A stretch of DNA of 64,000 bases from an uncultured Acidobacteriia bacterium (GCA_903851195.1 CAINNJ010000064.1:1-64000), one strand, 5' to 3'; positions 7,758 to 17,319 are shown, counted from the first letter of the stretch. Notes: a model not told the origin generated them from the sequence alone. Numbers and translations: made by a program.

Positions 7758-9814
7758 CGTGGCTCTCCTTGGTTAGTCTGAATTTGAATCTCTGCGGCCG
7801 GCCCGGCTTTTGACGGGCCATCCGAACCCTGTGCCGAAACTGCGGTCGCCGATGTCGCAGACCTTGCGGCGGGCCTTAACGCCAGCGGCTGCATGGTTCC
7901 TGAAGGACGTGGACGATCCCCGGGGCGCAAGACAACCCCCGCCGGAGTAAGGCGGCCCGTCTTAACTGCGTCACGGTCCTGCTGTTCCTGGCGGATCCTC
8001 CCGACCAGTTGGCCAAAGCGGCGCGCCGTCGCCGGCTTCTTTTCCAGATGCACGGATACATAGGCGTCGCGGAACAAAGACCGGATCTGGTCGCCATTGA
8101 AACGGTTGGTGCTGGCCGCAATCACTTCCAGGAGTTCATCCGGGATGTCCAGCTTGAAGCGCCGCGAGTGCACCTGCGCAATCGCACGCCGCGCTACAAG
8201 ATCGGGCAGGCCGATCGGAATCGCACGGAAGCGGCTGGGACGCAGCAGTGCCTCGTCGATTATGTCCAGGCGGTTCGTGGTCCCGATCACCAGCATTGGC
8301 ACGTCAGGCCGGAAGCCGTCCATCTCCGTCAGGATCTGCGCCACGATCGCGTTGCCGGCCCTCGATCCGCCATCCTCACGGCCCGAACGTTTGGTTGCAA
8401 TGGCATCGAACTCATCGAATACCAGCACGGCCGGCGCATTCCGGCGCGCTTCGGCGAACAGTTCCCGGACTTTCCTTTCGCTCTCGCCGACATACATATC
8501 GGTGACTTCGGGTCCGGAAACAATCTGAATGGTGGCATTCATCCGGTTCGCAACAGCCTTGGCGAACAGAGTTTTTCCCGTGCCCGGAGGCCCGTGCAAA
8601 AGGAAACCGCGGGGGATTAGTTCCTGTCGCAATTTCTCATCCGGGATGGAAGCGGAACCGTCTATCATCTGGATGGCTCGCAGAATCTCATCCTTGACGT
8701 CTTCGTAACCTCCGATCTGCTCGAAGCTCACGTCCGGCACTTCAAAACTGTTCGACGTTTGCGCTTTGAACGCCCGAATCGCGTGGTACAGCCGCGAGAC
8801 CGGAACCTTTCCACCGCCTGCGTGTTCTTTGACTGCATAAATCACCGCATGGCGCAGCCGGACTGGGTTCATCCCGGCCACGTTCTTGTACAGCGCTTCC
8901 GGATCGAAGCCCTCGAAATGAGAGGCTTCGTCCGCCGTGACCAGCACGGATCCGATAGGTTGCTCTTTGCCGTCCGGCGTCACGACAACGCGCGGAACAC
9001 CCGATATCGACAGCCTCACGGCAAAGCGCGACGCCAGCACTTCGGGAATATTGAGGGAACGATCGGCAAACCCCAGCACCAGTCGGCCCGGCTCTTCGTA
9101 GACCAGCTCAATCAGTTCTCGCGACTCGGTTGGCAGGTTTTGGTCTGAGCCGCCCGCCAGGAGATCAAGGTGCGGAATTACGAGCACGTCTCCCGCTTTC
9201 AAATCGCGGATCGACGTTTTCAGCTTCGCCAGTTGCCTTTGACGGAGCCCCCGGGGAACCAGTCCACCTTCGTCCTCGTCCGGCACCTTCAGAACCACGG
9301 CGCGTTTGGCAGCGCGGCGGACGATCTCTTCCGCGAGATGGTCCACGACCAGTTTCTCGCAGACCACCAGCGCCGAGAGGCCGACTCGCAGAAACGACGC
9401 AACACTTTCGATCTCCTGACGGTAAGCCATTCTCACGGCAAACTCGTCGTTAATCTCGACTGGCATCGGGACAGAAACGTCGACCGTTGCTTGCCCTCTG
9501 CCATCGGTGTTCGTACCGGCGACAGTGGCTGCAGTTGCCGTCGCTGCGGCGGCAGTCGAAGGCCCGCTTCCTTCCGGCCCCGCTGTCACGCGAAGCCCAG
9601 GCGGGATGTAGACAGGCGAGTTGGGAGCAGGCGTAACGAACATAATGTTCAATTGACCCAAACGCATGCGCATCTGTTCCGCTGTAACAGGTGAGGCGCT
9701 CAAGGCGGGCACTCTGGACAGGAATTCGGCAAGGGACGCATCGGGATTCGTAATCAGATAATCCGAAGGCTCTGAGGGGCCGCCAATTTGTATGAGGCGA
9801 ATCTTGTCTTTCAA
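7754..9814 (-). CDS. FtsH/Cdc48-like AAA+ ATPase with degenerate N-terminal ATPase half
   Basis: I choose TTG at 9814 as start: it forms a TTGA overlap with the previous stop and has AGGAG about 7 nt upstream, giving 686 residues. Residues about 120-300 resemble an inactive AAA module: a Walker B-like GDVLVIPHLDLLAG is present, but no P-loop. The canonical AAA domain follows, with GPPGTGKT near 405-412, VLVFDEFDAIA near 462-472, and the second region of homology (GTTNRLDIIDEALLRPSRF). There is no transmembrane segment and no HExxH protease motif, so it is an FtsH/Cdc48-type ATPase rather than FtsH itself. Remodelling of Ubl-marked proteins is inferred from the E1/E2/JAB genes in the same operon. 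Confidence 0.88.
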   Translation of the reverse strand: MKDKIRLIQIGGPSEPSDYLITNPDASLAEFLSRVPALSASPVTAEQMRMRLGQLNIMFVTPAPNSPVYIPPGLRVTAGPEGSGPSTAAAATATAATVAGTNTDGRGQATVDVSVPMPVEINDEFAVRMAYRQEIESVASFLRVGLSALVVCEKLVVDHLAEEIVRRAAKRAVVLKVPDEDEGGLVPRGLRQRQLAKLKTSIRDLKAGDVLVIPHLDLLAGGSDQNLPTESRELIELVYEEPGRLVLGFADRSLNIPEVLASRFAVRLSISGVPRVVVTPDGKEQPIGSVLVTADEASHFEGFDPEALYKNVAGMNPVRLRHAVIYAVKEHAGGGKVPVSRLYHAIRAFKAQTSNSFEVPDVSFEQIGGYEDVKDEILRAIQMIDGSASIPDEKLRQELIPRGFLLHGPPGTGKTLFAKAVANRMNATIQIVSGPEVTDMYVGESERKVRELFAEARRNAPAVLVFDEFDAIATKRSGREDGGSRAGNAIVAQILTEMDGFRPDVPMLVIGTTNRLDIIDEALLRPSRFRAIPIGLPDLVARRAIAQVHSRRFKLDIPDELLEVIAASTNRFNGDQIRSLFRDAYVSVHLEKKPATARRFGQLVGRIRQEQQDRDAVKTGRLTPAGVVLRPGDRPRPSGTMQPLALRPAARSATSATAVSAQGSDGPSKAGPAAEIQIQTNQGEPR

Positions 9815-10665
9815 ACCGCTCTCCTGTTCTGACTGGCGAAGAGCCGGATTCCGCGCCGGTAGGCGTAATCGAGGTAGGGCCGTTTCGTCAGCAACGTCAT
9901 ATGGGTACGTTGCAAATGCCACAGAGGTCCCCAGAAAGCCGCGATAGAGCCGGCATCCTCAATATCGCGATTCGTTGCGCCGGGAGCACCCGACGAAATC
10001 TGCCGCGCCCACTCGGTTTGAGCCAGCGCTTCTTTCGAATGGTGTACCAGCATGGCCTCGTAAACGTCGAGGACGAAATCCAGATCCTCGGAACTGCCAA
10101 TTCGCCAGCGATCCAGCACGCTGGCGCGCCGACGCCGGACGAACTCCGATTTCGTGGGCTGTGCGAAGGTCTGAACCAGCAATGCCCGACCGGCGGGATC
10201 CGCCCGGAGTTTCGACAACAGCGCGTCTGCCGCGCCTTCCGCCCCCGGAGCGGGAACTCCCAGTGCGGCCGTCAATGAGGAGCGTCGCAACAGTTCTTCC
10301 CCGACACGAGGATGCAAATGGGCTAGCGCCGGTCCCACCACCCCGTGCCGCGCCACCAGTTCAGGACCGTGGACAGACGGCTGCGCCTCCGCCATCACTA
10401 CCTGGGCGAAGTCTGGTGCGGCGCGAACGGCGATCGCAAGCGCAAGTAGCGCCGTGTAAGGCGTTGCCGGGGTATTGTCCCCCAGCGGCGGAGAACCCAG
10501 CCTGAGCCTTGCCGTGGTGCATGCGATGAGCCTGCCAATCCCGGTCCGGATGCTTTCCGGGGGACGCACCAGTTGTTCAATCGCCGAGGCGTCGCCACCG
10601 GGAGGCGGTCCCGCCGGAGCGATCGCCCATTCAATCACCCGGAGAACGGAATCAACGCTGCTCAT
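9811..10665 (-). CDS. Helical protein of unknown function (284 aa)
   Basis: The start is taken as ATG 10665, overlapping the JAB stop by 14 nt; the stop overlaps the AAA start (TTGA). The sequence is almost entirely alpha-helical, rich in Ala/Leu/Arg, with conserved-looking aromatic clusters near the C-terminus (AFWGPLWHLQRTH, RPYLDYAYRRG). I recognise no family, catalytic motif, signal peptide or membrane helix. Being coupled to both the JAB and the AAA ATPase genes, it is a reasonable candidate adaptor between the isopeptidase and the unfoldase. That role is inference only. Confidence 0.6.
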   Translation of the reverse strand: MSSVDSVLRVIEWAIAPAGPPPGGDASAIEQLVRPPESIRTGIGRLIACTTARLRLGSPPLGDNTPATPYTALLALAIAVRAAPDFAQVVMAEAQPSVHGPELVARHGVVGPALAHLHPRVGEELLRRSSLTAALGVPAPGAEGAADALLSKLRADPAGRALLVQTFAQPTKSEFVRRRRASVLDRWRIGSSEDLDFVLDVYEAMLVHHSKEALAQTEWARQISSGAPGATNRDIEDAGSIAAFWGPLWHLQRTHMTLLTKRPYLDYAYRRGIRLFASQNRRAV

Positions 10666-11656
10666 CGCGAACCCAATAGGGGCACAGCGCCATGGTGTCA
10701 CCCTGCCTCGTGTAGAAGCGAAGAACCCGCTGTCCTCCCTCTATATTGATCAGGCCCGCGACCTGCCAGGGAAGGGTAAAGGTACTGAGATGCAGCCTGA
10801 CATCAATGGACGAAAGTCCCATCTTGTCCGTTGCCCCGAAAAGGTGTGTGTGATACCAGCCCAGCAAACGGGTACCCGACTGCCCTTCGCGCAAACTCTT
10901 CTTGATCGCGGTAAATGAATCGCCGGTAAAAGTAAAGTGAAGGAGCGAAGCGCCCGTCTGCTCCGCGGTCGGCGCGCTTTGAACGCTCACAATGAAGCTG
11001 CCCTCAGCTTCCGAATCCCGATACACCTCTCCGGTGAGAAATCCGCCTTCCTCCACTTCGAGGGACAGAGATCGACTCACCAGCAATTCCGCATGCAGGG
11101 CAGCCGGTATGACCACCTGCACCGGTGCGCGCTTCGCCGGGATCCGGGCATCCACGCCGAAGTCCGAAAGCGTCGCCGTTTCCGGGTTGGGATCCGCCAG
11201 CCGCCGAATTCCGAACGCCGGCCCTTGCCCCTGTTCATAGGGCAAAATAACCGTAGTGCCCTCGATTGACGGAGCCGGAAGAACGATTCGCCGGGCGAGT
11301 TGCGGGACCGCGATCCGGAATCCCCAGATCGCCTCATCCGGGTATTTGGCTGCTAGCGTTTGCTGGAGGGGCTGACCGATCAGTTCGCTCAACGGATGAG
11401 GATGGCGGTAAATCATACGGCCGCCGACCCCGACAGAGACGTAGGCGTACCCGAAGTCGGGCACGAGGTTGTAAACGACGGGGCACCCTTTGACCGCTGG
11501 TTCGTCAACAATCTCCATCAGTTCCAGCCGGATGTTCGCTTCCGGCAAATCAACACCCAGCATGCGCTCTAAGGTCGGCCTGAGCACCGACGCCAGCGGC
11601 AACGTGCCGAAGAGTGGAAAGGTTGGACCCGAGTACAACTCGATCTGTGTGCTCAT
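10652..11656 (-). CDS. JAB/JAMM-family isopeptidase (deubiquitinase-like)
   Basis: 334 residues. The C-terminal half holds the JAMM zinc site: Glu202/203 in EVEEGGFLTGEV, His269 and His271 in GWYHTHLF, Ser282/283 and Asp285 in GLSSID. The spacing between the second His and the Ser-x-x-Asp is about three residues longer than in Rpn11-type enzymes, which is an insertion to note. The N-terminal about 150 residues are alpha/beta and unassigned. JAMM enzymes cleave Ubl isopeptide bonds or mature Ubl precursors. The gene starts 11 nt after the E2-fusion gene, so it is expected to reverse or process conjugation by the E1/E2 in this operon. Confidence 0.88.
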   Translation of the reverse strand: MSTQIELYSGPTFPLFGTLPLASVLRPTLERMLGVDLPEANIRLELMEIVDEPAVKGCPVVYNLVPDFGYAYVSVGVGGRMIYRHPHPLSELIGQPLQQTLAAKYPDEAIWGFRIAVPQLARRIVLPAPSIEGTTVILPYEQGQGPAFGIRRLADPNPETATLSDFGVDARIPAKRAPVQVVIPAALHAELLVSRSLSLEVEEGGFLTGEVYRDSEAEGSFIVSVQSAPTAEQTGASLLHFTFTGDSFTAIKKSLREGQSGTRLLGWYHTHLFGATDKMGLSSIDVRLHLSTFTLPWQVAGLINIEGGQRVLRFYTRQGDTMALCPYWVRDEQR

Positions 11657-11666
11657 TGTGGTCGCT

Positions 11667-13922
11667 CTATTTAATCCGCTTGATTTCGAGTGGACGGGGT
11701 TGCAGACGCCCGGTCAGCGTCCGGCGAATCAGTGAAATACCGCCGCGGGCTTCGATTGCTTCCTGACCGGGAAGCGATACGGCCCATTGCCGTGCTTCTC
11801 CGTTAAAAACACCCTCGATGCTGTAGTTCTGGTAGGACGCCAGATCGACGAGAAGTTGACACAGATCATGAAAGTCAAGGCCGGGGCGGTAGTCGTCCCC
11901 CAAGTCGCCGAGGCACACGTAACCGGTTTTCGGATCGATGTTGGGATGAAATACCGGCGTCTGCCAGAACGCTTGCGGAGCCTTGATCGGAAAATCGGCC
12001 GGAAGGACAAGGAATACAACGTGATCATCCACCGGTTCCGGCGGCTCGCCGGGCGCAGCGGGAGGTGCCCAACTATTGGCACTGAAGCGGAACACATACT
12101 CATGCGGAGCGTGGTCGTTATCCGTGTCCACTTCGAATGCGGGGTGATCGGTCATATAGGACTGCACCTGCAGGCGCGCGCGAACCATTGCCGCCTCCCG
12201 TTCCTCAGGGTCGATACCGGCAGTGCTCTCCGGCGCCACATGCAGAGTCGAGTCTTCCCCCACGCCGCTGTCGTGCAGAGTCCCCCCGGGCTGCAACCGG
12301 ACGGACGATCCGTCGGCCCGAACATGATCCACGACTGCCGTTCGCGGCTGCCCTTTTGCGTCGCTCCATATTTTGGGATCGTACTCGCTGGCGACGCCGC
12401 GCGCCACCTCAGCCACCCGGGTCGACGCTGCTACATCGGTTAATTCAAATCTCGCCTGGTCAGGCCCTTCCACATAGAGCCTGCGGATCAGGTAGTCCCG
12501 AAACTGAGCGGCGGCAGCGCTTGCCTGGATCTGGATATTCCGGTTTCGCAGGTCGGCTTCGAGCCGGGTCGCCAGTTGAGCAGCCTGCTCCGGCCTCATG
12601 CCTGGCAGATCCAGCAGAATCCAACCCGCGGAAGAAATGCCGAGGTTCACCTCTCCGTTCAATTGCATCTCCGCGGCCACACGACGGGCGGTGTCGAGGA
12701 TCGTGAAGGGATCCTGGTGGCCCTGCACGGTGATGCTCGATCCGTGGGGTGATCCGTTGCGCTCTCGCCCGTCACGAAGCTCCTCGCGGACGGGAGAGAC
12801 AGGTAGTGGAGGATCAGCAGTGTCAGACATCTGCCGAAAGAGCGCGTTCCCTGGATACATTCGTGAGGCGTTTCGTACCAATTCGCGGAATCCGTTGTCA
12901 ACAATTCCATGGCCGAGTTGCGCGAGTGCCGCGTTCCAGAATCCGGCCGCGTTCACGGCGTCCGCTATCTGATCCTCGGGATAGCCGATCTGTGCCAGCA
13001 GCGTGCGAGCCTGTGTGCCATTCCCGAAAATTACCGCCAATGTGCGGGATATACCTTGCCTGGTAAATATCTGAGCCTGATCCGGAAGGTCGAGAGTGGA
13101 CCAACCAGGCGGCGGACCGGAGCCGGCAGTACTCTCCGGAGCCACGTGAAGCGTGGCATCCTCCCCGATGCCGCTTTCGATCAATGTGCTGTCAGGCATC
13201 AGCCTGCATGATCTGCCATCAGGTGTTACGTAGTCGATAACCGCCGATCTTAACTGTCCGCGCGAATCGCCCCAGACCTTGGGGTCATATTCGCCAACGA
13301 TGCCGCGGGCGATCTCAGCTACCCGCGTGGACGCCGGAAGGTGGGTGACTTCAAAAAGGGCTTGATCCGGACCTTCCACCATGATCCTGCGAAGGAAATG
13401 TCCCGGCCCGGACAGAGCCGTCACTTCGATTTCCGATCCTGATTGCAGCGCATCCAGACGTATCAGATGGGCAAGGATCACGGCAGTCTCCAATGGCAGC
13501 TCAAGCTCGACAGAGATGGCTTCACCTTTGGCAGCAACCGGCAGCGGAACACATTCGATACCTTCGCGGCTCAGAACGGATCGAATCCGGTCGAGAGTAG
13601 CATACAGCCCAGAATAACCCCGGACCGTCATCACGGAAAGGGGGCGGGAGCGAACAGGGCTCCGAACCTCCTCGCCAGCCATTTCCGAGAATACCCGATT
13701 GCGCGGATACCTGTGTTTGGCAGCGGCCAGTAAGCGGTGCGGCCCTTTTTCGACAATACCCGACGAAAGAGTCCACCAGACATGGCGCCAGAACTCAGTT
13801 GCATTTTCACTCCGAGGCACAAGGTGCCGCGGATAGCCAATCGCCTCCAGAAGGGCTCTGGCCTGATCATCTTCTCCGAATACGTTACTCAGTTCCGCTG
13901 CGATCACATCGATGTCGTTCAT
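11667..13922 (-). CDS. EAD1-Ubl-EAD1-Ubl-E2 fusion, ubiquitin-conjugating enzyme
   Basis: A 751-residue multidomain protein built from a duplicated unit. It has EAD1-like domains at 1-80 and 284-366 (ARxLLxxIGYP...FW...YPxN), a small alpha/beta domain at about 95-170 and 395-470, and ubiquitin-like beta-grasp domains at about 178-262 and 478-563. The latter carry the EGPDQA-F-T...ASTRVAE and TLxxSGxGEDxTLHVAPES patterns. The E2 domain (about 573-745) has DFPIKAPQ, then FHPNI at 658-662, and the predicted catalytic Cys670 in GYVCLGDL. The ATG overlaps the previous stop (ATGA). It is the Ubl-conjugating step for the E1 encoded upstream. Fusion of an E2 to effector-associated domains suggests it is recruited to TIR partners through EAD1-EAD1 pairing (inference). 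Confidence 0.88.
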   Translation of the reverse strand: MNDIDVIAAELSNVFGEDDQARALLEAIGYPRHLVPRSENATEFWRHVWWTLSSGIVEKGPHRLLAAAKHRYPRNRVFSEMAGEEVRSPVRSRPLSVMTVRGYSGLYATLDRIRSVLSREGIECVPLPVAAKGEAISVELELPLETAVILAHLIRLDALQSGSEIEVTALSGPGHFLRRIMVEGPDQALFEVTHLPASTRVAEIARGIVGEYDPKVWGDSRGQLRSAVIDYVTPDGRSCRLMPDSTLIESGIGEDATLHVAPESTAGSGPPPGWSTLDLPDQAQIFTRQGISRTLAVIFGNGTQARTLLAQIGYPEDQIADAVNAAGFWNAALAQLGHGIVDNGFRELVRNASRMYPGNALFRQMSDTADPPLPVSPVREELRDGRERNGSPHGSSITVQGHQDPFTILDTARRVAAEMQLNGEVNLGISSAGWILLDLPGMRPEQAAQLATRLEADLRNRNIQIQASAAAAQFRDYLIRRLYVEGPDQARFELTDVAASTRVAEVARGVASEYDPKIWSDAKGQPRTAVVDHVRADGSSVRLQPGGTLHDSGVGEDSTLHVAPESTAGIDPEEREAAMVRARLQVQSYMTDHPAFEVDTDNDHAPHEYVFRFSANSWAPPAAPGEPPEPVDDHVVFLVLPADFPIKAPQAFWQTPVFHPNIDPKTGYVCLGDLGDDYRPGLDFHDLCQLLVDLASYQNYSIEGVFNGEARQWAVSLPGQEAIEARGGISLIRRTLTGRLQPRPLEIKRIK

Positions 13923-16492
13923 ATTTCACTGCCTTGCCTGGTGTGGCGCCGGTGCTTTTCGACAACTGATCGGACGCCCGCGACGATATTCTTGTATGCC
14001 TCCTCTTTTCGGCGCCAGCGGCTTACGGGTCCTCCCGTATCCGGCAGGAGTTTGAGGGTTGCGAACTCCGAGCCGGTTAAATCAGCATCGCGGATCAGAA
14101 TCGGAACAATCTCGCAGTCTCCCCCACGCATACGTTGCAGCGCACAGGTGAGTACGGAATCTCCATTCATGGCAGAATTCAGAAAGGGTTGACTGAGGCA
14201 GATAAGGACTACCTGTGCGCGCTGCAACTGGTTTTCAGTCTCAGTCCTGACGTTGGTTCCCGCGAGAATTTTTCCCGGATGCCAGATGGAAATGGCGTGC
14301 GTCGATTCCAGCGCCCGCAAGTAGGTGTACATCTCATCGAAGAGCCTTCTGTCGCTTTCGACATAATGAACGGCGAGCGGCAGAATGGATCGAACCGGAG
14401 GCAAAAACTGGGGGCCGGAAATCGGGATGTCGGGGGAATCGATCAGTTCGGAAACGCCGAGTACACGAAAACCGTCGACATTAGACAGCTTTCTGAGCCG
14501 CTCCAGAACATCCGGTGTCGTTATGATCGTCACCACGAGAGACCCTGGGCTGCTCCCCAGAATAGTCATTTCCGAATCGCCTGCCAGCACTTTCAGCCGC
14601 TCGGCAAGTTTGCCGAAAGCAGCATGGTCCAGGACGTCTCCTTCCACGTCGATCCGAACCTGTGCCAGTGTCCGGATGGCCGGCAGAACCGTCCAGAAAA
14701 CCGTGAGGCTGTAGCCGCGGCTTCGCAGATCGCACCGAACATGCTCCCGCATTTCGGCAGTCGCCGGCTGTACGGTGCCGATCACAACCGAGTCTCGCGA
14801 AGCCAGCAGGAGTTCCGCCGGCCGTTTCAGACCGAAACGTTCGCGATTGCGGCCAAGGAGCGACAACAGGGCGTAGCTTGCTGCAAAGTCGCCTACCCCC
14901 GACTCCGCATTCGGTCTGCGCCCGGATGTTGGCAAAGTGCGACGGGAAGCGGCGGAAGCCCGTCGTTCCGCGGAATTGAGTTCTGTAGAGGAGAGAAAAT
15001 CGGATTGCCCTTGCTCTGAGGCAACAAGCTTCTTGAGGTAACCCGTATGGGGAGAGCACTCGGATTCCGGCTCGCCTGCCGCAACACCCCGATACCGCAG
15101 GAATTCTGCAGAACCAACCGACACTCGGCAACTCGTCTCACGCAGGGCCTGCGCGATCGCCTCCGCAACGTCCAAAAGAGTTGCCGTCGTGCTTGCGGAA
15201 AAAAGGAATATAACGGCGCCTCCGGCTTCCATCAGCAGACCGGGCCGCGTCGCCGCCGGAAACAGGCGCCGGAGTCCTTCCGCCCATGCGGTGAGTTCCG
15301 GACAAGAGCTTTCCGGCTCCATGATCAAGGCCACGTCATAATTCGGCTCGTCGGCGCGGGAGTTCAGGCTACCGAGTGTGGTCGCCAGCTCAGGTGTGAC
15401 GGTAAACCCGAAACCACCTGAAGCGGGCTCCATGGAACGTTGAGGCGACCTGAATGCCGGTTCAAACGGAAGCCAAGGCGCCCCGAGATACTCAGCGACG
15501 CGTTCGGGTGCGACGAGCAGAGTCGAATCTTCGGCCACTCCGCTGTCATGCAGAGTTCCGCCCGGTTGCAGGCGCACAGACGAGCCGTCTGCACGAACAT
15601 GATCGATAACCGCAGTCCTCGGCTGCCCCTTGGCATCCATCCAGATTTTGGGATCGTACTCACCGGCTACGCCACGGGCCAGTTCCGCCACCCGAGTCGA
15701 GGCTGCGACATTCGTTAGCTCAAACCTCGCGTGGTCCGGCCCTTCGACCAGGAGTCTGCGCATCAGATAATCCCGCAAATGAGCGGACGCGGCCCTTGCC
15801 TCAACCCGAAAATTTCGGCTTTGCAGGTCGGCTTCGAGATGCGGCGCGAGTTGCGCAGCCTGTTCCATTCTCATGCCCGGAAGGTCCAGCAGGATCCAGT
15901 CCGACAAAGAGATGCCCAGATTGACCTCAGCCCCAGGTTGCATTTCCGCAGCCACACGGCGTGCGGAATCCAGAACAGTGAAGGGTTCCGCATCGCCCTG
16001 TACCGTAATGCTGGAACCGGGCAACTCCCGCCTGGTAACCGGTTGCGAAGGAACGCCCAGCCAATCAGTCAGTTCCCTGAACAACCTGTTCCCTGGATAC
16101 ATGAACAGGACCTCTTGCAGCAGTGCCCTGACCCCGTCGGGCAGGATTCCGGAGCCTAATTCGGTAAGCACCACCCGCCAGAACGTTTTAGGCTCGGCAT
16201 CTGAGCTTATCCGATGGGAGGGATATCCAATACTCGCCAAAAGGACGAGCGCTTGAGCACCGGAACCAAAGACTTCGGCCAGATGAGCGTCAAGTCCATG
16301 TCTTAGGAGAGCTTGCACCTGTTCCCGCAGCGGGAGAGTTGACCAACTCAACTTTGAAACACCCGCGATATGCCCTCGGATTTCACTTTCCGGGGAGCGG
16401 ACGAAACCCACCGAATCAATCTCGTCACTGTCGTGCGGCGTACTCACGGCTCGTTTCTTCCCCTGTCCCTGAATCGCCCGCTCGCTTCGCAA
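13919..16492 (-). CDS. EAD1-Ubl protein with degenerate TIR-like C-terminus
   Basis: 857 residues if TTG 16492 is used. GTG at 16447 (VSTPHDSDE...) is an equally plausible start. The layout is: N-terminal extension; EAD1 at about 58-141; alpha/beta domain about 158-233, nearly identical to that of the E2 fusion; Ubl about 243-329; then about 370 residues of unassigned alpha/beta sequence. The C-terminus is a TIR-like domain from about residue 705 (HYVESDRRLFDEMY, WHPGKILAGTN, VVLICLSQPFLNS). Where the active neighbours have the catalytic Glu after the LNS/MNS motif, this protein reads NGDSVLTCA and lacks it, so NADase activity is doubtful. It may be a scaffold or regulatory TIR. Confidence 0.8.
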   Translation of the reverse strand: MRSERAIQGQGKKRAVSTPHDSDEIDSVGFVRSPESEIRGHIAGVSKLSWSTLPLREQVQALLRHGLDAHLAEVFGSGAQALVLLASIGYPSHRISSDAEPKTFWRVVLTELGSGILPDGVRALLQEVLFMYPGNRLFRELTDWLGVPSQPVTRRELPGSSITVQGDAEPFTVLDSARRVAAEMQPGAEVNLGISLSDWILLDLPGMRMEQAAQLAPHLEADLQSRNFRVEARAASAHLRDYLMRRLLVEGPDHARFELTNVAASTRVAELARGVAGEYDPKIWMDAKGQPRTAVIDHVRADGSSVRLQPGGTLHDSGVAEDSTLLVAPERVAEYLGAPWLPFEPAFRSPQRSMEPASGGFGFTVTPELATTLGSLNSRADEPNYDVALIMEPESSCPELTAWAEGLRRLFPAATRPGLLMEAGGAVIFLFSASTTATLLDVAEAIAQALRETSCRVSVGSAEFLRYRGVAAGEPESECSPHTGYLKKLVASEQGQSDFLSSTELNSAERRASAASRRTLPTSGRRPNAESGVGDFAASYALLSLLGRNRERFGLKRPAELLLASRDSVVIGTVQPATAEMREHVRCDLRSRGYSLTVFWTVLPAIRTLAQVRIDVEGDVLDHAAFGKLAERLKVLAGDSEMTILGSSPGSLVVTIITTPDVLERLRKLSNVDGFRVLGVSELIDSPDIPISGPQFLPPVRSILPLAVHYVESDRRLFDEMYTYLRALESTHAISIWHPGKILAGTNVRTETENQLQRAQVVLICLSQPFLNSAMNGDSVLTCALQRMRGGDCEIVPILIRDADLTGSEFATLKLLPDTGGPVSRWRRKEEAYKNIVAGVRSVVEKHRRHTRQGSEI

Positions 16493-16508
16493 ACTTTCAT
16501 GGCGATCT

Positions 16509-17276
16509 TCAGTTCCGCTTCCCGATCAAACGGCGCAATTGATCAACGATATCGGTGAATGCTTCATCCGGTGAATTCCAAGTACTCACCGCCTTCGCTC
16601 CCGTCGGCAGAGCCTGCAGTTCGCCAAGAGGACTGCTCCGCCAGTCGCAGGGACGAACCACAATCGGCACCACAATCGCTTCCCCGGCGCGCGCCCGCGC
16701 CAGAGCCCGCCCCATCTCTTTTGTATAGGCGTAATCCGAATTCATAAAATCGGCGCTTACGAGCGCCAATATCAGGCGCGCCTTCTCGAGCTGATGATCA
16801 ATTTCGCCTCTCCAGGGGGTGCCCGGGTCGATCAGCCTGTCACTCCAGGCCGATATCAGGTTCTGACGCTGCATCAATGCGAGAAAGACCAAGAGATCGT
16901 CATGATATTTTTTGTCTTTGTGGGAATACGAGATAAACACGCTGATGCCTTCCGGAGCATTGGACGTAACCGGCGCAGCGGTGGCCGTTCCTTTGGACTC
17001 CGGATGCGCGGCAGCGCTTCCGGCCTGAAACATTCGGTTCCCGGGATATCGACTCGCCATCGCTTTTCGCAGCAACTCGGGACCGTTCAGCAGAATTCCG
17101 TGCTCCAGGTCCTTGAAGACCAATTGCCAGAAAACTTCCGCATTAGCGGGGTGGCTTGGGATCTTTCCTGCCGGGAAACCGATTTCCAGAAGGAGAAACC
17201 TCGCTGAATCGCCGTCCCCCATGAGCGTCACAAGTTCCGTTATCATGCCGTCTTTCCACCACTCCTTCGTCAACAT
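16509..17276 (-). CDS. EAD1-TIR effector protein
   Basis: 255 residues: EAD1 at about 10-85 (ARFLLLEIGFP, FWQLVFKDLEHGILLNG, YPGNRMF), a short Ala/Pro linker, then a complete TIR domain at about 110-252. TIR motifs are VFISYSHKD, WSDRLIDPGTPW, ALVSADFMNSDYAYTKE with the putative catalytic Glu187, and VPIVVRPCDW. TIR domains of this type cleave NAD+ or act in toxic immune responses (family knowledge). EAD1 is a homotypic recruitment domain also present in the two following genes, so this small protein is the most obvious deliverable effector. The 43-nt gap upstream has no obvious promoter. Confidence 0.9.
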   Translation of the reverse strand: MLTKEWWKDGMITELVTLMGDGDSARFLLLEIGFPAGKIPSHPANAEVFWQLVFKDLEHGILLNGPELLRKAMASRYPGNRMFQAGSAAAHPESKGTATAAPVTSNAPEGISVFISYSHKDKKYHDDLLVFLALMQRQNLISAWSDRLIDPGTPWRGEIDHQLEKARLILALVSADFMNSDYAYTKEMGRALARARAGEAIVVPIVVRPCDWRSSPLGELQALPTGAKAVSTWNSPDEAFTDIVDQLRRLIGKRN

Positions 17277-17319
17277 GTATTGAGTCTAAACCTGTCGAGA
17301 TACTTCGCAAAAGCCGGCT

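Noticed and set aside
7754-9814. True membrane FtsH protease
   Set aside because: No transmembrane segment and no HExxH metalloprotease motif; only the AAA ATPase part is related.
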